The notes: generated from the letters alone by a model not told the origin. A stretch of 32,518 nucleotides of DNA from Flavobacterium sp. MedPE-SWcel (GCA_001874325.1 MPCW01000011.1:1-32518), one strand, 5' to 3'; shown: positions 15,775-23,474, counted from the stretch's first letter. Numbers and translations: made by a program.

Positions 15775-16337
15775 TTTATTTCGATGTTATATTTATCGAG
15801 TAACCCCGTAACAGCAGGTAAAGAGAATTTAGCTTTTTTAATGCGGTTTATTTCTGGGTCTATACTATAATTTCGTGCTGTTCTAAAATCAGCTTTTTCA
15901 AGTGTAGTATTCTGGAATATCGCTCTTTTTAGGTTACTATTGTCGAAAGACGATTCTGTTAAGTCAGCTTCTGTAAAATCAGCTTCGCACAGGCTACAGT
16001 TTATAAAAGAGATTTTTTTTAGTTTTAATTGATAGAAAGAGCTAAGCTCTAAATTACATTCTTTGAAAGAGAAAGAAAGTAAAAATTCGTCACAATTATT
16101 AAAGCTAAAACCTAGCATTTTACAGTTACTAAAAGTAATATCTCTAAAAGATGTATTTATAGCTTTTACAGTGCTAAAGTTGCAATCAATAAACTCACAC
16201 TCAGTAAATGCAATATTACTGATGTCTACTCCAGTAAAATTACAATTAGTAAAAGAGCAGTTGTCATATTCTGCCCTTTCAAGTTTATCAATGGTATAAT
16301 CTATTTTATTAAAAGTTTCGTCTGTTATTACTTCCAC
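15771..16337 (-). CDS. Pentapeptide-repeat protein (Qnr/McbG-like superfamily)
   Basis: The 188-residue protein consists mostly of pentapeptide repeats with the A(D/N)LxF-like periodicity: NCNFTGVDIS, CEFIDCNFS, then EADFTEADLTESSFDNSNLKRAIFQN. This predicts a right-handed quadrilateral beta-helix. The C-terminal end (ARNYSIDPEINRIKKAKFSL...LLDKYNI) resembles the cap seen in chromosomal Qnr-like proteins. Some relatives protect DNA gyrase by mimicking DNA, but most are uncharacterised, and I would not infer quinolone resistance from sequence alone. No signal peptide, so cytosolic. It is the third gene of a minus-strand block behind the flavoprotein and the DUF6265 lipoprotein (32 bp spacing). 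Confidence 0.86.
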   Translation of the reverse strand: MEVITDETFNKIDYTIDKLERAEYDNCSFTNCNFTGVDISNIAFTECEFIDCNFSTVKAINTSFRDITFSNCKMLGFSFNNCDEFLLSFSFKECNLELSSFYQLKLKKISFINCSLCEADFTEADLTESSFDNSNLKRAIFQNTTLEKADFRTARNYSIDPEINRIKKAKFSLPAVTGLLDKYNIEIK

Positions 16338-16369
16338 AAGTTTATTTTTATAGGCAAGATATAAAACTA

Positions 16370-16843
16370 TTACTGACGTACCATCTTAAATTTTTGCAAA
16401 TCTGGTTTTCCATTTCGCATTCCTGATACTTCTGCAACTAGTGAATCTTTACTTATATTATTGTATACTATTTTGTTTGGGAAATCGTGCTCAGGGTTTT
16501 CAAAGACGATTTGACTATCGGTTATAGATGTCATTTCAAACCGTACAGGTTTATCATTATTTTGACCTGATACAGTTACAATATAAGTTAATTTGCCATT
16601 TGTTTCTATTAGCTTTACATATTCACCAAATAAGGTGTCTTTTTCTTTTATAAAGAAACTTTCTCCGTTATAAACCGAATCATTTGTTTTTTGCCAGCTT
16701 TCCACTAGTTTGCCTTGAGGACTTGTATTAGTCCAATTACCAATAACCCAATTTGCTTTTTTTATATTAGGATAATCTTTATTGTTTTCACAAGATGTAA
16801 GAATGCAAAATAGCAGCCCTAGTATGGCAATTTTTGTTTTCAT
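16370..16843 (-). CDS. DUF6265 lipoprotein
   Basis: A short signal peptide ends in the lipobox ILTSC (Cys18 is the lipidation site), so the mature protein is membrane-anchored in the periplasm or on the surface. The remainder, about 140 residues, fits the DUF6265-type beta-barrel: WVIGNWTNTSPQGKLVESWQKTNDSVYNGESFF near the start, then FENPEHDFPNKIVY and a closing KMVRQ. Proteins of this shape look lipocalin-like, but no ligand is known. It starts 12 bp after the flavoprotein stop and is followed 32 bp later by the pentapeptide-repeat gene, so all three are probably transcribed together. Confidence 0.82.
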   Translation of the reverse strand: MKTKIAILGLLFCILTSCENNKDYPNIKKANWVIGNWTNTSPQGKLVESWQKTNDSVYNGESFFIKEKDTLFGEYVKLIETNGKLTYIVTVSGQNNDKPVRFEMTSITDSQIVFENPEHDFPNKIVYNNISKDSLVAEVSGMRNGKPDLQKFKMVRQ

Positions 16844-16855
16844 AATTTATTTTAG

Positions 16856-17764
16856 TTAGAATGCTTCAGCAGCCATATCGTTATTTATTGCAGCACCTGC
16901 TTTTGTACCCGATGCTACTGTAACAGCTACAGTTCTTAACGGAGTTGTGCAGTCACCAGAGGCATAAATACCTTCTATATTTGTTTTCTGCATTTCATCT
17001 ATGGCAATATAACCATTTTCATCAAGTAGATTTAGTTTTTCTGCGATATCACAATGTTGTTTGAATGCTGTACGAGAATAAATAACAGGGAAATCATGGG
17101 TAATTTCATCATTAAACTCAATAGATTCTAGTTGCCCTTGTTTGTGTATTAATTGTGTTACTGTACTTTCTATAATTGGTATGGCATTACTTTCTAATTT
17201 AGCAAGTTGCTCATCATTAAAATCGGCTTTTCCATTAGTTAAAATAGTCAAGTTTTTTGTCCATTGTTGTAATAGCATAGCATAATGATAAGCTACATCA
17301 CCATTGGCAAGTATTGCAGTTTTTTGACCTTTTACCTCATAACCGTGGCAGTAAGGACAATGTATTACTGATATTCCCCAAGACTCTGCAAATCCATCAA
17401 TATCAGGCATAATGTCATATACTCCTGTGGCGAATAATATTTTTTGTGATTGGTAGGTTATATTACTCTCAGTAGTGATTGTAAAACCATTCTCGGTTGA
17501 GATAACATCAATGGCTTTATCATTAACAAATTGTACTGTAGGATATTTTAAAACTTGATCTTTTGCTTTTTGAGCAATTGCAGCAGGTGTTTCGCCATCA
17601 TGTGTAATAAAATTATGAGAGTGTGGTGTTTGTCTATTACAAGGTTTACCACTATCGATTATTAATACTTTTCGTGAAGCACGACCTAAAGCCATTGCAG
17701 CAGATAGCCCTGAATAACTACCGCCAATTATTATTACTTCAAAATGGTTGTCTTTCATGCTCAT
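16856..17764 (-). CDS. FAD-dependent oxidoreductase, thioredoxin-reductase fold with CPYCHG motif
   Basis: The 302-residue protein has an N-terminal FAD-binding Rossmann motif (IIIGGSYSGLSAA, 11-23), an internal redox CPYCHGYE (136-142) and the C-terminal FAD motif IYASGDCTT. The domain order is that of the low-molecular-weight thioredoxin reductases. Two details differ from classical TrxB. The active pair is CPYC followed by His-Gly instead of CATC, and the second nucleotide-binding region reads ILANGDVAYHYA without the HRRxxFRA stretch that holds the NADPH 2'-phosphate. CxxC-His-Gly is typical of the GliT/HlmI dithiol-oxidase branch, so an oxygen-using disulfide-forming activity is possible. 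Met1 and Met3 are both possible starts. It heads a three-gene operon and is divergent from a Fur-family gene. Confidence 0.88.
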   Translation of the reverse strand: MSMKDNHFEVIIIGGSYSGLSAAMALGRASRKVLIIDSGKPCNRQTPHSHNFITHDGETPAAIAQKAKDQVLKYPTVQFVNDKAIDVISTENGFTITTESNITYQSQKILFATGVYDIMPDIDGFAESWGISVIHCPYCHGYEVKGQKTAILANGDVAYHYAMLLQQWTKNLTILTNGKADFNDEQLAKLESNAIPIIESTVTQLIHKQGQLESIEFNDEITHDFPVIYSRTAFKQHCDIAEKLNLLDENGYIAIDEMQKTNIEGIYASGDCTTPLRTVAVTVASGTKAGAAINNDMAAEAF

Positions 17765-17790
17765 TTATATTTAGTTATTTAATAAATTGC

Positions 17791-17805
17791 GTTATATTTT
17801 ATAAC
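17791..17805. promoter_or_regulatory. Inverted repeat, candidate operator between the flavoprotein operon and the Fur-like gene
   Basis: GTTATATTTTATAAC is a perfect 6-3-6 inverted repeat. Its half-site GTTATA equals that of the E. coli Zur box (which has a 1-bp spacer). It abuts the predicted -7 element of the minus-strand operon and would cover that transcription start. Binding by the adjacent Fur-family protein is inferred. Confidence 0.5.
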
Positions 17806-17833
17806 AAAAGTAAATAAAATAAAGTTATTGCAA
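17805..17833 (-). promoter_or_regulatory. Promoter of the flavoprotein/DUF6265/pentapeptide operon
   Basis: On the minus strand TTG (17831-17833) is followed after 18 bp by TACTTTTG (17805-17812), an exact TAnnTTTG match with ideal spacing. The start of transcription would fall near 17799, inside the inverted repeat. Confidence 0.6.
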
Positions 17834-17849
17834 CATAATTGCATTAAAA

Positions 17850-18224
17850 ATGAATAGACGAAGTACTCCAGCAAAAAAAGCAGTAATAGAGGCATTAAAA
17901 TCTTCGGGCCATGCATTGAGCCAAGAGATGATAGAGGCACGTGTAACCGAGAAAATGGATAGGGTAACGATATATCGTGTGCTAAACAGTTTTTGTGAAG
18001 ACGGTATTACCCATAAAATACTCTCTGATGAAGGAAAGTATTATTTTGCGTTATGTGTTAACTGTGAAGAGAAACAACATAATCATAGTCATTTTCATTT
18101 TCGCTGCCTTACATGTCAAAAAGTAGAGTGTTTAGAGGAGCAAGTGACTGTAAATTTACCAGATGGATATGTAAAAGAAAACATTACAGGCTGGATTACG
18201 GGACAATGTAATGATTGTAGTTAA
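17850..18224 (+). CDS. Fur-family transcriptional regulator
   Basis: The 124-residue protein has an N-terminal winged helix: PAKKAVIEALKSSGHALSQEMIEARV with MDRVTIYRVLNSFCEDGI as the recognition helix region. A metal-binding, dimerising C-terminal half follows, with C69/C72, the His cluster HNHSHFH (77-83), CLTC (86-89), C94 and a final CNDC (120-123). The two CxxC pairs form the usual structural zinc site and the His cluster a sensory site. It is shorter than E. coli Fur and closer in shape to Zur/PerR-like members, but the sensed metal or oxidant cannot be decided. It is transcribed away from the flavoprotein operon over an 85-bp region holding a palindrome, suggesting that it controls that operon and perhaps itself. 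Confidence 0.9.
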   Translation: MNRRSTPAKKAVIEALKSSGHALSQEMIEARVTEKMDRVTIYRVLNSFCEDGITHKILSDEGKYYFALCVNCEEKQHNHSHFHFRCLTCQKVECLEEQVTVNLPDGYVKENITGWITGQCNDCS

Positions 18225-18249
18225 TAAAGGAACAGTTGTTGTGCATAAT

Positions 18250-18276
18250 TTGGTATGGATTTTTTGCGTACTTTTG
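18250..18276 (+). promoter_or_regulatory. Candidate promoter of prfA
   Basis: TTG (18250-18252), a 16-bp spacer, then TACTTTTG (18269-18276), an exact TAnnTTTG match. The spacing is one base short of the usual range. A leader of about 23 nt would contain the Shine-Dalgarno at 18291. Confidence 0.5.
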
Positions 18277-18290
18277 CACGGCAAAAATAT

Positions 18291-18296
18291 AAGGAG
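18291..18296 (+). promoter_or_regulatory. Canonical Shine-Dalgarno before prfA
   Basis: AAGGAG ends 9 bases before ATG 18306. Almost all other starts in the window have only A/T-rich leaders, as is usual in Bacteroidota, so this site stands out and fixes the prfA start. Confidence 0.7.
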
Positions 18297-18305
18297 AGAT
18301 AAAAG

Positions 18306-19379
18306 ATGTTAGATAGATTACAGTATATAAAACAACGTTTTGATGAGGTTTCAGATCTTATAATACAACCAGATATTATATCTGATCAAAAACGTTATGT
18401 GCAGCTAAATAAGGAATATAAGGACTTAAAAGCGCTTGTAGAGAAACGTGATGAGTATGTTACAGTGACTAATAACATCGAAGAGTCTAACGAAATTATA
18501 GCTGATGGTAGTGATGCAGAGATGACAGAAATGGCAAAGATGCAGCTAGAAGAAGCGAAAGAAAGATTACCTAAACTTGAAGAGGAAATCAAGTTTATGC
18601 TTATACCTAAAGATCCTGAAGACGAGAAGAATGTAATGGTAGAGATACGTGCAGGAGCTGGTGGAGATGAGGCAAGTATTTTTGCAGGAGATTTGTTTAG
18701 AATGTACACTAAGTTTTGTGAAAGTAAGGGGTGGAGAACAAGTGTGGTAGATACTAATGAAGGAACATCGGGTGGTTTTAAAGAGGTTATTTTTGATGTT
18801 ACTGGAGAGGATGTATATGGTACACTTAAGTTTGAGGCTGGAGTACACCGTGTACAACGTGTACCACAAACAGAGACACAAGGTCGTGTGCATACATCGG
18901 CAGCTACTGTAATGGTATTACCAGAAGCAGAAGAGTTTGATGTACAAATTGATATGAATGATGTACGTGTTGATTTCTTCTGTTCGTCAGGACCTGGAGG
19001 ACAGTCGGTAAATACAACTAAATCAGCAGTACGTTTAACACACGTTCCTACAGGGTTAGTAGCACAATGTCAGGATCAGAAATCGCAGCACAAAAATAAA
19101 GATAAAGCATTACAAGTATTACGTTCTCGACTTTATGAGATGGAACTTGCCAAAAAGCAAGAGGCAGATGCCGCTAAGCGTACCTCTCAGGTGAGTAGTG
19201 GAGACCGTTCGGCAAAAATACGTACTTACAATTATCCACAGGGTCGTGTTACTGATCATAGAATAGGTCTTACGCTTTATGATCTAGATGGTGTAATGAA
19301 TGGTAGTGTGCAAAAACTTATAGATGAGTTACAGTTAGTAAACAATACAGAGAAATTAAAAGAAAGTGAAGTTTTCTAA
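18306..19379 (+). CDS. prfA: Peptide chain release factor 1
   Basis: RF1 reads UAA and UAG stop codons and triggers hydrolysis of peptidyl-tRNA on the ribosome. The 357 residues match the family (E. coli 360). The N-terminal helical domain ([18 protein letters not shown]...) is followed by [13 protein letters not shown] and the stop-codon-recognition segment [18 protein letters not shown], whose PxT tripeptide is the RF1 type (RF2 has SPF). The catalytic loop [20 protein letters not shown] carries the GGQ whose Gln is methylated by Prm[14 protein letters not shown] and the C-terminal domain complete the protein. It is preceded by the only clear Shine-Dalgarno in the window, lies 81 bp after the Fur-like gene, and ends at a strong hairpin. 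Confidence 0.98.
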   Translation: MLDRLQYIKQRFDEVSDLIIQPDIISDQKRYVQLNKEYKDLKALVEKRDEYVTVTNNIEESNEIIADGSDAEMTEMAKMQLEEAKERLPKLEEEIKFMLIPKDPEDEKNVMVEIRAGAGGDEASIFAGDLFRMYTKFCESKGWRTSVVDTNEGTSGGFKEVIFDVTGEDVYGTLKFEAGVHRVQRVPQTETQGRVHTSAATVMVLPEAEEFDVQIDMNDVRVDFFCSSGPGGQSVNTTKSAVRLTHVPTGLVAQCQDQKSQHKNKDKALQVLRSRLYEMELAKKQEADAAKRTSQVSSGDRSAKIRTYNYPQGRVTDHRIGLTLYDLDGVMNGSVQKLIDELQLVNNTEKLKESEVF

Positions 19380-19385
19380 AACATA

Positions 19386-19416
19386 AAAAAATCCTGCTAA
19401 TTAGCAGGATTTTTTG
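19386..19416. terminator. Bidirectional terminator after prfA
   Basis: A perfect palindrome centred at 19400/19401 (half-site AATCCTGCTAA) flanked by an A-run and a T-run. It separates prfA from the converging lipoprotein gene and serves both strands. Confidence 0.92.
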
Positions 19417-19427
19417 TTTAGTCTAAG

Positions 19428-20030
19428 CTAGGGATTGATAAATGGATCATTGTATACTTTATCAGTAACAACCCACTTTTCTTTTTTCTTTTTCATTATT
19501 ACTAATACATCTTCAATACTTTCTGAAAGTACAATGTTTCCTGCAATATTAATAGAAAACATTGCGTATTGATTGTTGTTATAGTATAGGGTGTTGGAAA
19601 AAGAAAAAACTCTTTTTCTATTTTTATAATCATAAGATTCGGGATTATTAAATATATCCATCACATGTTTATGTGTTATTATTTTGTAAGGGAATATAAA
19701 ATCTCGATTACCCCAATTTTCAACAATAGTATCGTTATAATATTTTTGATTTAAGGCGTTCCATGCTTGTTCTTTATAATAATTAGACTCGATAAAACTT
19801 CTATTATACCTTTTTTCTTTTGGATCAAATAAGTGTCCGACTTTTATTGTTTTGATAGCACGGGCTATACTTAGTTTTCTTTCATGTACAAGTATTACAG
19901 AGTCTTTGTTAATAAAAGATTCAATATAATCTACTATTGGTTGATTATGTTGAGATATTGAATGTTTTTTTACTGCATGATTACATGAGCAAAGAGTTAT
20001 TAAAAATAATATAATAGTTAAATTTTTCAT
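19428..20030 (-). CDS. Hypothetical lipoprotein
   Basis: The N-terminus MKNLTIILFLITLCSC is a lipoprotein signal with lipidation Cys16. The mature part (about 184 residues) is basic and aromatic-rich, with no domain I can name: VDYIESFINKDSVILVHERKLS, a central HLFDPKEKRYNRSFIESNYYKEQ helix, and strands such as RKRVFSFSNTLYYNNNQYAMFSINI, ending KWVVTDKVYNDPF. The last part has the feel of a small alpha+beta fold in which a strand pair closes on KWVV. It starts 12 bp after the stop of the upstream zincin-like lipoprotein gene on the same strand, so the two are co-transcribed and may work together in the envelope. Function unknown. Confidence 0.75.
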   Translation of the reverse strand: MKNLTIILFLITLCSCNHAVKKHSISQHNQPIVDYIESFINKDSVILVHERKLSIARAIKTIKVGHLFDPKEKRYNRSFIESNYYKEQAWNALNQKYYNDTIVENWGNRDFIFPYKIITHKHVMDIFNNPESYDYKNRKRVFSFSNTLYYNNNQYAMFSINIAGNIVLSESIEDVLVIMKKKKEKWVVTDKVYNDPFINP

Positions 20031-20042
20031 TTAGATAAATTA

Positions 20043-21575
20043 TTATGGACAGGCTTCTCCAGCAGGAACTTCTGTGCCAAATGTAATATTAAAAAGTTCT
20101 GCAGCATACCTTTTGTTTATTCGAACCCTATCTTCTTCTGTAAGTTCATTAGTGGTATTATATATAGGGGCGTCTTGTAAACCTCCCCATGCAAGGTCTT
20201 TGTATAATTGATCAGGTTCAGTATTTTCAGGCACCTCAATTCCTGTATTATATTCTTGCAAGGCTCTTGATAATATATCGACATATTTAGTTGCCATTAT
20301 TTCATGATGGGAGTTTTGAGAAGTAGCACCAAAATTTTTGATAACATAAGCCTCGAATTGAATAGAACGATCTTCTGGAAGAGGGGAGGTGTTAGCGTCT
20401 TCAAGAAGACTTAAGAAATACGCATGTATCATTTCATGAAGAATTAGTGTAGCAAGTCCCAGTTTGTTAGTGCTAGTAGTATATTCAGGATGTATTCTTA
20501 TTATATAAGAATAAGGATTTTCATTATCTACTCTAGTTTGTGCAGGTGACCCGTTTGGGGTAGGATATGCTTCAGTTCTAATATCAACATTATAAATGGA
20601 AGGGGAATCATCAAATTGGTTAATCATATTCGCCATACCAGATTGGTTTAAAAGTTTTAAGCTATTTAAAACATCTTTAGAACACTCCTCTAAATTTTCA
20701 TCGGTAATTCGGTTTACTATAATTTGACTATTAAGAAAAGGAAGTAATATTCCTATTTCTTCACCTTCTGCACAAGGTTTTCCTTCGTTTTCAACATCAG
20801 GAGGTACACTAAGGTAGCGTGGAGAACGACTAATTAAAAGCCACTTATCATCATCTCCTCCATTATCGTTACCTCCACCATTTCCATTGCTATCGGCGTT
20901 ACCTGCGCTGTATGATAAACTCATTTCTAGCTGTGCATACATTTGTAATAGCATGTTTTCATTATGAGGGTTACCGTTACCATTAGGGTCGGTTCCACCA
21001 CCACCAGAGCTTCCGCTTCCAGCTCCACCAGTAATAGGTATTCCTACACCTCCACCTGGAGAGTCATTACAAGGGAAATTATCATCTGCATGAAGCGTAT
21101 TAACAAAAATTAGACCGTCCATTTCTGCAAAGTCAACTTTATGACTATTAAAGTTATGAGCAAACTGAGCATCCATTTCATATCTTATTAACGAAGTTTT
21201 TTTAAGCCCTTCTTGTTCTGTAATAACGACATTAAAAAAAGTACGTTCATCACTAAGAGAATGATTTACTCTAAATGTATAATTTGTTTTTCCTTTGTGG
21301 CTTTTTACTTCAAGTACTGCTGTATCATCTATAGTAAAAGTATCACCACCTTTCATTTGTAAACCATTATTGTTTAGGTTTATTTTAGTCATTTGGCTAT
21401 TGAATATTTCAATAGCAAACCTAGCATCTGTACCTGTAAGTATACGAGATGTTGGAAGTTGTTTTTGCTGAATATTATCTTCAGTAGTAATACTATCGTC
21501 TTTTTGGCAACTTGTAAATAGTGTAAGTACTAAAACTATTGTACAAAGTGTAATTTTTTTGAATGTTTGTTTCAT
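20043..21575 (-). CDS. Lipoprotein with zincin-like HEMIH motif (putative metallopeptidase)
   Basis: This 510-residue protein has a lipoprotein signal ending LFTSC (Cys23). Residues 45-165 look like a beta-rich domain. A Gly/Ser/Asn-rich low-complexity region at about 172-242 (runs of G, S, N and D) acts as a flexible linker. The C-terminal domain (245-510) contains TLILHEMIHAYF: HEMIH at 380-384 is an HExxH zinc site in a helix, followed 40 residues later by SHHEIMATKY (422-431), which may supply the third ligand. Secreted putative zincins of this form are frequent in flavobacteria and their substrates are unknown. It is the first gene of a two-gene minus-strand unit and is divergent from pyrF. 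Confidence 0.8.
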   Translation of the reverse strand: MKQTFKKITLCTIVLVLTLFTSCQKDDSITTEDNIQQKQLPTSRILTGTDARFAIEIFNSQMTKINLNNNGLQMKGGDTFTIDDTAVLEVKSHKGKTNYTFRVNHSLSDERTFFNVVITEQEGLKKTSLIRYEMDAQFAHNFNSHKVDFAEMDGLIFVNTLHADDNFPCNDSPGGGVGIPITGGAGSGSSGGGGTDPNGNGNPHNENMLLQMYAQLEMSLSYSAGNADSNGNGGGNDNGGDDDKWLLISRSPRYLSVPPDVENEGKPCAEGEEIGILLPFLNSQIIVNRITDENLEECSKDVLNSLKLLNQSGMANMINQFDDSPSIYNVDIRTEAYPTPNGSPAQTRVDNENPYSYIIRIHPEYTTSTNKLGLATLILHEMIHAYFLSLLEDANTSPLPEDRSIQFEAYVIKNFGATSQNSHHEIMATKYVDILSRALQEYNTGIEVPENTEPDQLYKDLAWGGLQDAPIYNTTNELTEEDRVRINKRYAAELFNITFGTEVPAGEACP

Positions 21576-21597
21576 TATATATTATTGTAATTCGGCG

Positions 21598-21627
21598 CGA
21601 ATCTACGAGTAAAATTTTTAAAAACAA
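21598..21627 (-). promoter_or_regulatory. Candidate promoter of the zincin-like lipoprotein operon
   Basis: On the minus strand TTG (21625-21627), a 19-bp spacer and TAGATTCG (21598-21605), one base off TAnnTTTG. The gene starts about 22 bp downstream, at 21575. Confidence 0.45.
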
Positions 21628-21658
21628 TTATAATTTATGTTTTGGCAGTGTTGTTTTT

Positions 21659-21691
21659 TTGTTACGTAAGAATAATAATGTTGTACTTTTG
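21659..21691 (+). promoter_or_regulatory. Promoter of pyrF
   Basis: TTG (21659-21661), a 22-bp spacer, then TACTTTTG (21684-21691), an exact TAnnTTTG match. Transcription would begin near 21698, which rules out an upstream in-frame ATG at 21642 and supports ATG 21720. Confidence 0.6.
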
Positions 21692-21719
21692 TAAAAACGT
21701 AAGTAACTACATTTATAGT

Positions 21720-22529
21720 ATGACAACGCAAGAACTATACAGTCAAATACAACAAAAAAAATCGTTTTTATGCATTGGTCTTGATACCGACATGAAACGT
21801 ATACCAGCCCATTTATTAGATACAGAAGATCCTATTTTTGAATTTAATAAAGCAATAATCGATGCTACACACGATTTAGCGGTATCTTATAAACCCAATA
21901 CGGCTTTTTATGAAGCGCATGGGTTAAAAGGGTGGCAGTCGTTAGAAAAAACGATAGATTACTTGAATAAAAATTATCCTGATGTGTTTACCATTGCTGA
22001 TGCTAAGCGTGGCGATATAGGCAATACTTCGGCTATGTATGCGAAGGCATTTTTACAAGATTTAGATTTCGATTCTGTTACTGTAGCACCATATATGGGT
22101 AAAGACAGTGTGTCGCCTTTCTTGGCAGTACAAAATAAGTTTACCATTTTATTAGCTTTAACTTCTAATGTAGGTGCATTTGATTTCCAAACGCAAAATA
22201 CTAATGAAGGTGAACTGTATAAAACAGTACTTAAAACATCGCAAACTTGGGAGAATAGCGAAAACCTAATGTATGTAGTTGGGGCAACAAAAGCAGAGTA
22301 TTTTCAAGAAATTAGAAATATAGTTCCTGATAATTTTTTACTAGTGCCTGGGGTAGGTGCTCAAGGTGGTAGCTTACAAGAGGTTTGCAAATATGGTATG
22401 AACGATAATGTTGGGCTTTTAGTAAATTCATCTAGAGGAATCATCTATGCTTCAAACGAAAAAGACTTTGCAGAGAAAGCAAGAGAAGAAGCTTTAAAAA
22501 TTCAGCAAGAAATGAGTGCTTTACTTTAG
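21720..22529 (+). CDS. pyrF: Orotidine 5'-phosphate decarboxylase
   Basis: PyrF removes CO2 from orotidine 5'-monophosphate to give UMP, the last step of de novo pyrimidine synthesis. The 269-residue protein starts [24 protein letters not shown] and has the catalytic [11 protein letters not shown] of the longer, group 2 OMP decarboxylases (length about 270-280), then [27 protein letters not shown] and NSSRGIIYA for phosphate binding. An in-frame ATG lies 78 bases upstream (21642), but that extension would encode an unrelated Phe/Tyr-rich stretch and would lie before the predicted promoter, so 21720 is preferred. No other pyrimidine gene adjoins. A metal-receptor-fold gene follows 52 bp downstream, perhaps co-transcribed. 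Confidence 0.96.
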   Translation: MTTQELYSQIQQKKSFLCIGLDTDMKRIPAHLLDTEDPIFEFNKAIIDATHDLAVSYKPNTAFYEAHGLKGWQSLEKTIDYLNKNYPDVFTIADAKRGDIGNTSAMYAKAFLQDLDFDSVTVAPYMGKDSVSPFLAVQNKFTILLALTSNVGAFDFQTQNTNEGELYKTVLKTSQTWENSENLMYVVGATKAEYFQEIRNIVPDNFLLVPGVGAQGGSLQEVCKYGMNDNVGLLVNSSRGIIYASNEKDFAEKAREEALKIQQEMSALL

Positions 22530-22581
22530 TAAATAGCTTTTCTATAATACTCCTTGATAATATTAATATCTCCATTACTTT

Positions 22582-23379
22582 ATGAAAACATATACCGACC
22601 AAACTGGTAATACTATAACATTACCGAGTGTTCCTAAACGTATTATTTCGCTTGTACCTTCGCAAACAGAATTGCTTTTTGACTTAGGGCTTGAAGATAA
22701 TATAATGGGGGTTACTAAGTTCTGTGTACACCCGTATCATATAAAATCTACTAAGGTTATAGTTGGAGGTACAAAAAAAGTAAATGTTGATAAAATAAAA
22801 GCATTACAACCTGATATTATTATCGCTAATAAAGAAGAGAATACTGAAGAGATAGTAAAGTCGTTAAAAGGTGTTGCACCAATATGGGTAAGTGATATTG
22901 TTACACTTCAGGATAGCTTAGATATGATTACTGAGTTAGGTAAAATATTTGGAGTACGCACACAGGCACAACAGTGGGTAAATAAGATAAGCTTTGCATT
23001 AGATGATTTTAAGAGCTTCATGAAAGATAGAGAACAACAAAAAGCGGCTTATTTTATTTGGAAGAATCCTTATATGGCTGCCGGGAGTGATACTTTTATT
23101 AATGAAATGTTGAAGCTAAATAATTTTACTAATATTTATGAAGATAGAGGGCGTTACCCTGAAGTGATAATCCAAAAAATGCGTATACAAGGTGACCCTG
23201 ATGTGGTTTTCTTGTCTTCAGAGCCTTATCCTTTTAAAGAAGAGGATGCTTTTGAGGTTGGACGTTTTACACATCATGCTAAAACGGTATTTGTAGATGG
23301 CGAGATGTTTTCGTGGTATGGTAGCAGAATGCTAAAGGCATTTCCGTATTTCAAACAGTTGCAAGAGCGGTTAGGATAG
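22582..23379 (+). CDS. BtuF-like helical-backbone metal receptor protein without signal peptide
   Basis: This 265-residue protein has the fold of class III periplasmic binding proteins (BtuF/FhuD type). The N-lobe has RIISLVPSQTELLFDLGLEDNIMGVTKFCVHP and KALQPDIIIANKEENTEEIVKSL, a long backbone helix spans about 115-150, and the C-lobe has YFIWKNPYMAAGSDTFINEMLKL and GDPDVVFLSSEPYPF. Relatives bind cobalamin or metal chelates for an ABC importer. Here the protein begins directly at MKTYTDQTGN with no signal peptide or lipobox, and no permease or ATPase gene adjoins, so a cytosolic role is likely. Cytosolic members of this type are known among Bacteroidota genomes as uncharacterised proteins. 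A B12-dependent mutase lies 2.6 kb downstream, but no operon joins them. Confidence 0.85.
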   Translation: MKTYTDQTGNTITLPSVPKRIISLVPSQTELLFDLGLEDNIMGVTKFCVHPYHIKSTKVIVGGTKKVNVDKIKALQPDIIIANKEENTEEIVKSLKGVAPIWVSDIVTLQDSLDMITELGKIFGVRTQAQQWVNKISFALDDFKSFMKDREQQKAAYFIWKNPYMAAGSDTFINEMLKLNNFTNIYEDRGRYPEVIIQKMRIQGDPDVVFLSSEPYPFKEEDAFEVGRFTHHAKTVFVDGEMFSWYGSRMLKAFPYFKQLQERLG

Positions 23380-23474
23380 TAGTAAATTAAATAATAGCTA
23401 TTTTGATGCTAAGTGCTAATTAATAGTCTTGATGTTTTTTTAACTTATTAATAAACATGTGTTTATATAAAAGC

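Noticed and set aside
15771..16337. Quinolone-resistance gene (qnr)
   Set aside because: Only the pentapeptide-repeat fold and a similar C-terminal cap are visible; most such proteins have no known role in resistance.
18395..18893. Two overlapping minus-strand open frames
   Set aside because: Antisense to prfA, whose sequence is fully conserved; the translations are Ser- or Tyr/Cys-rich and resemble no protein.
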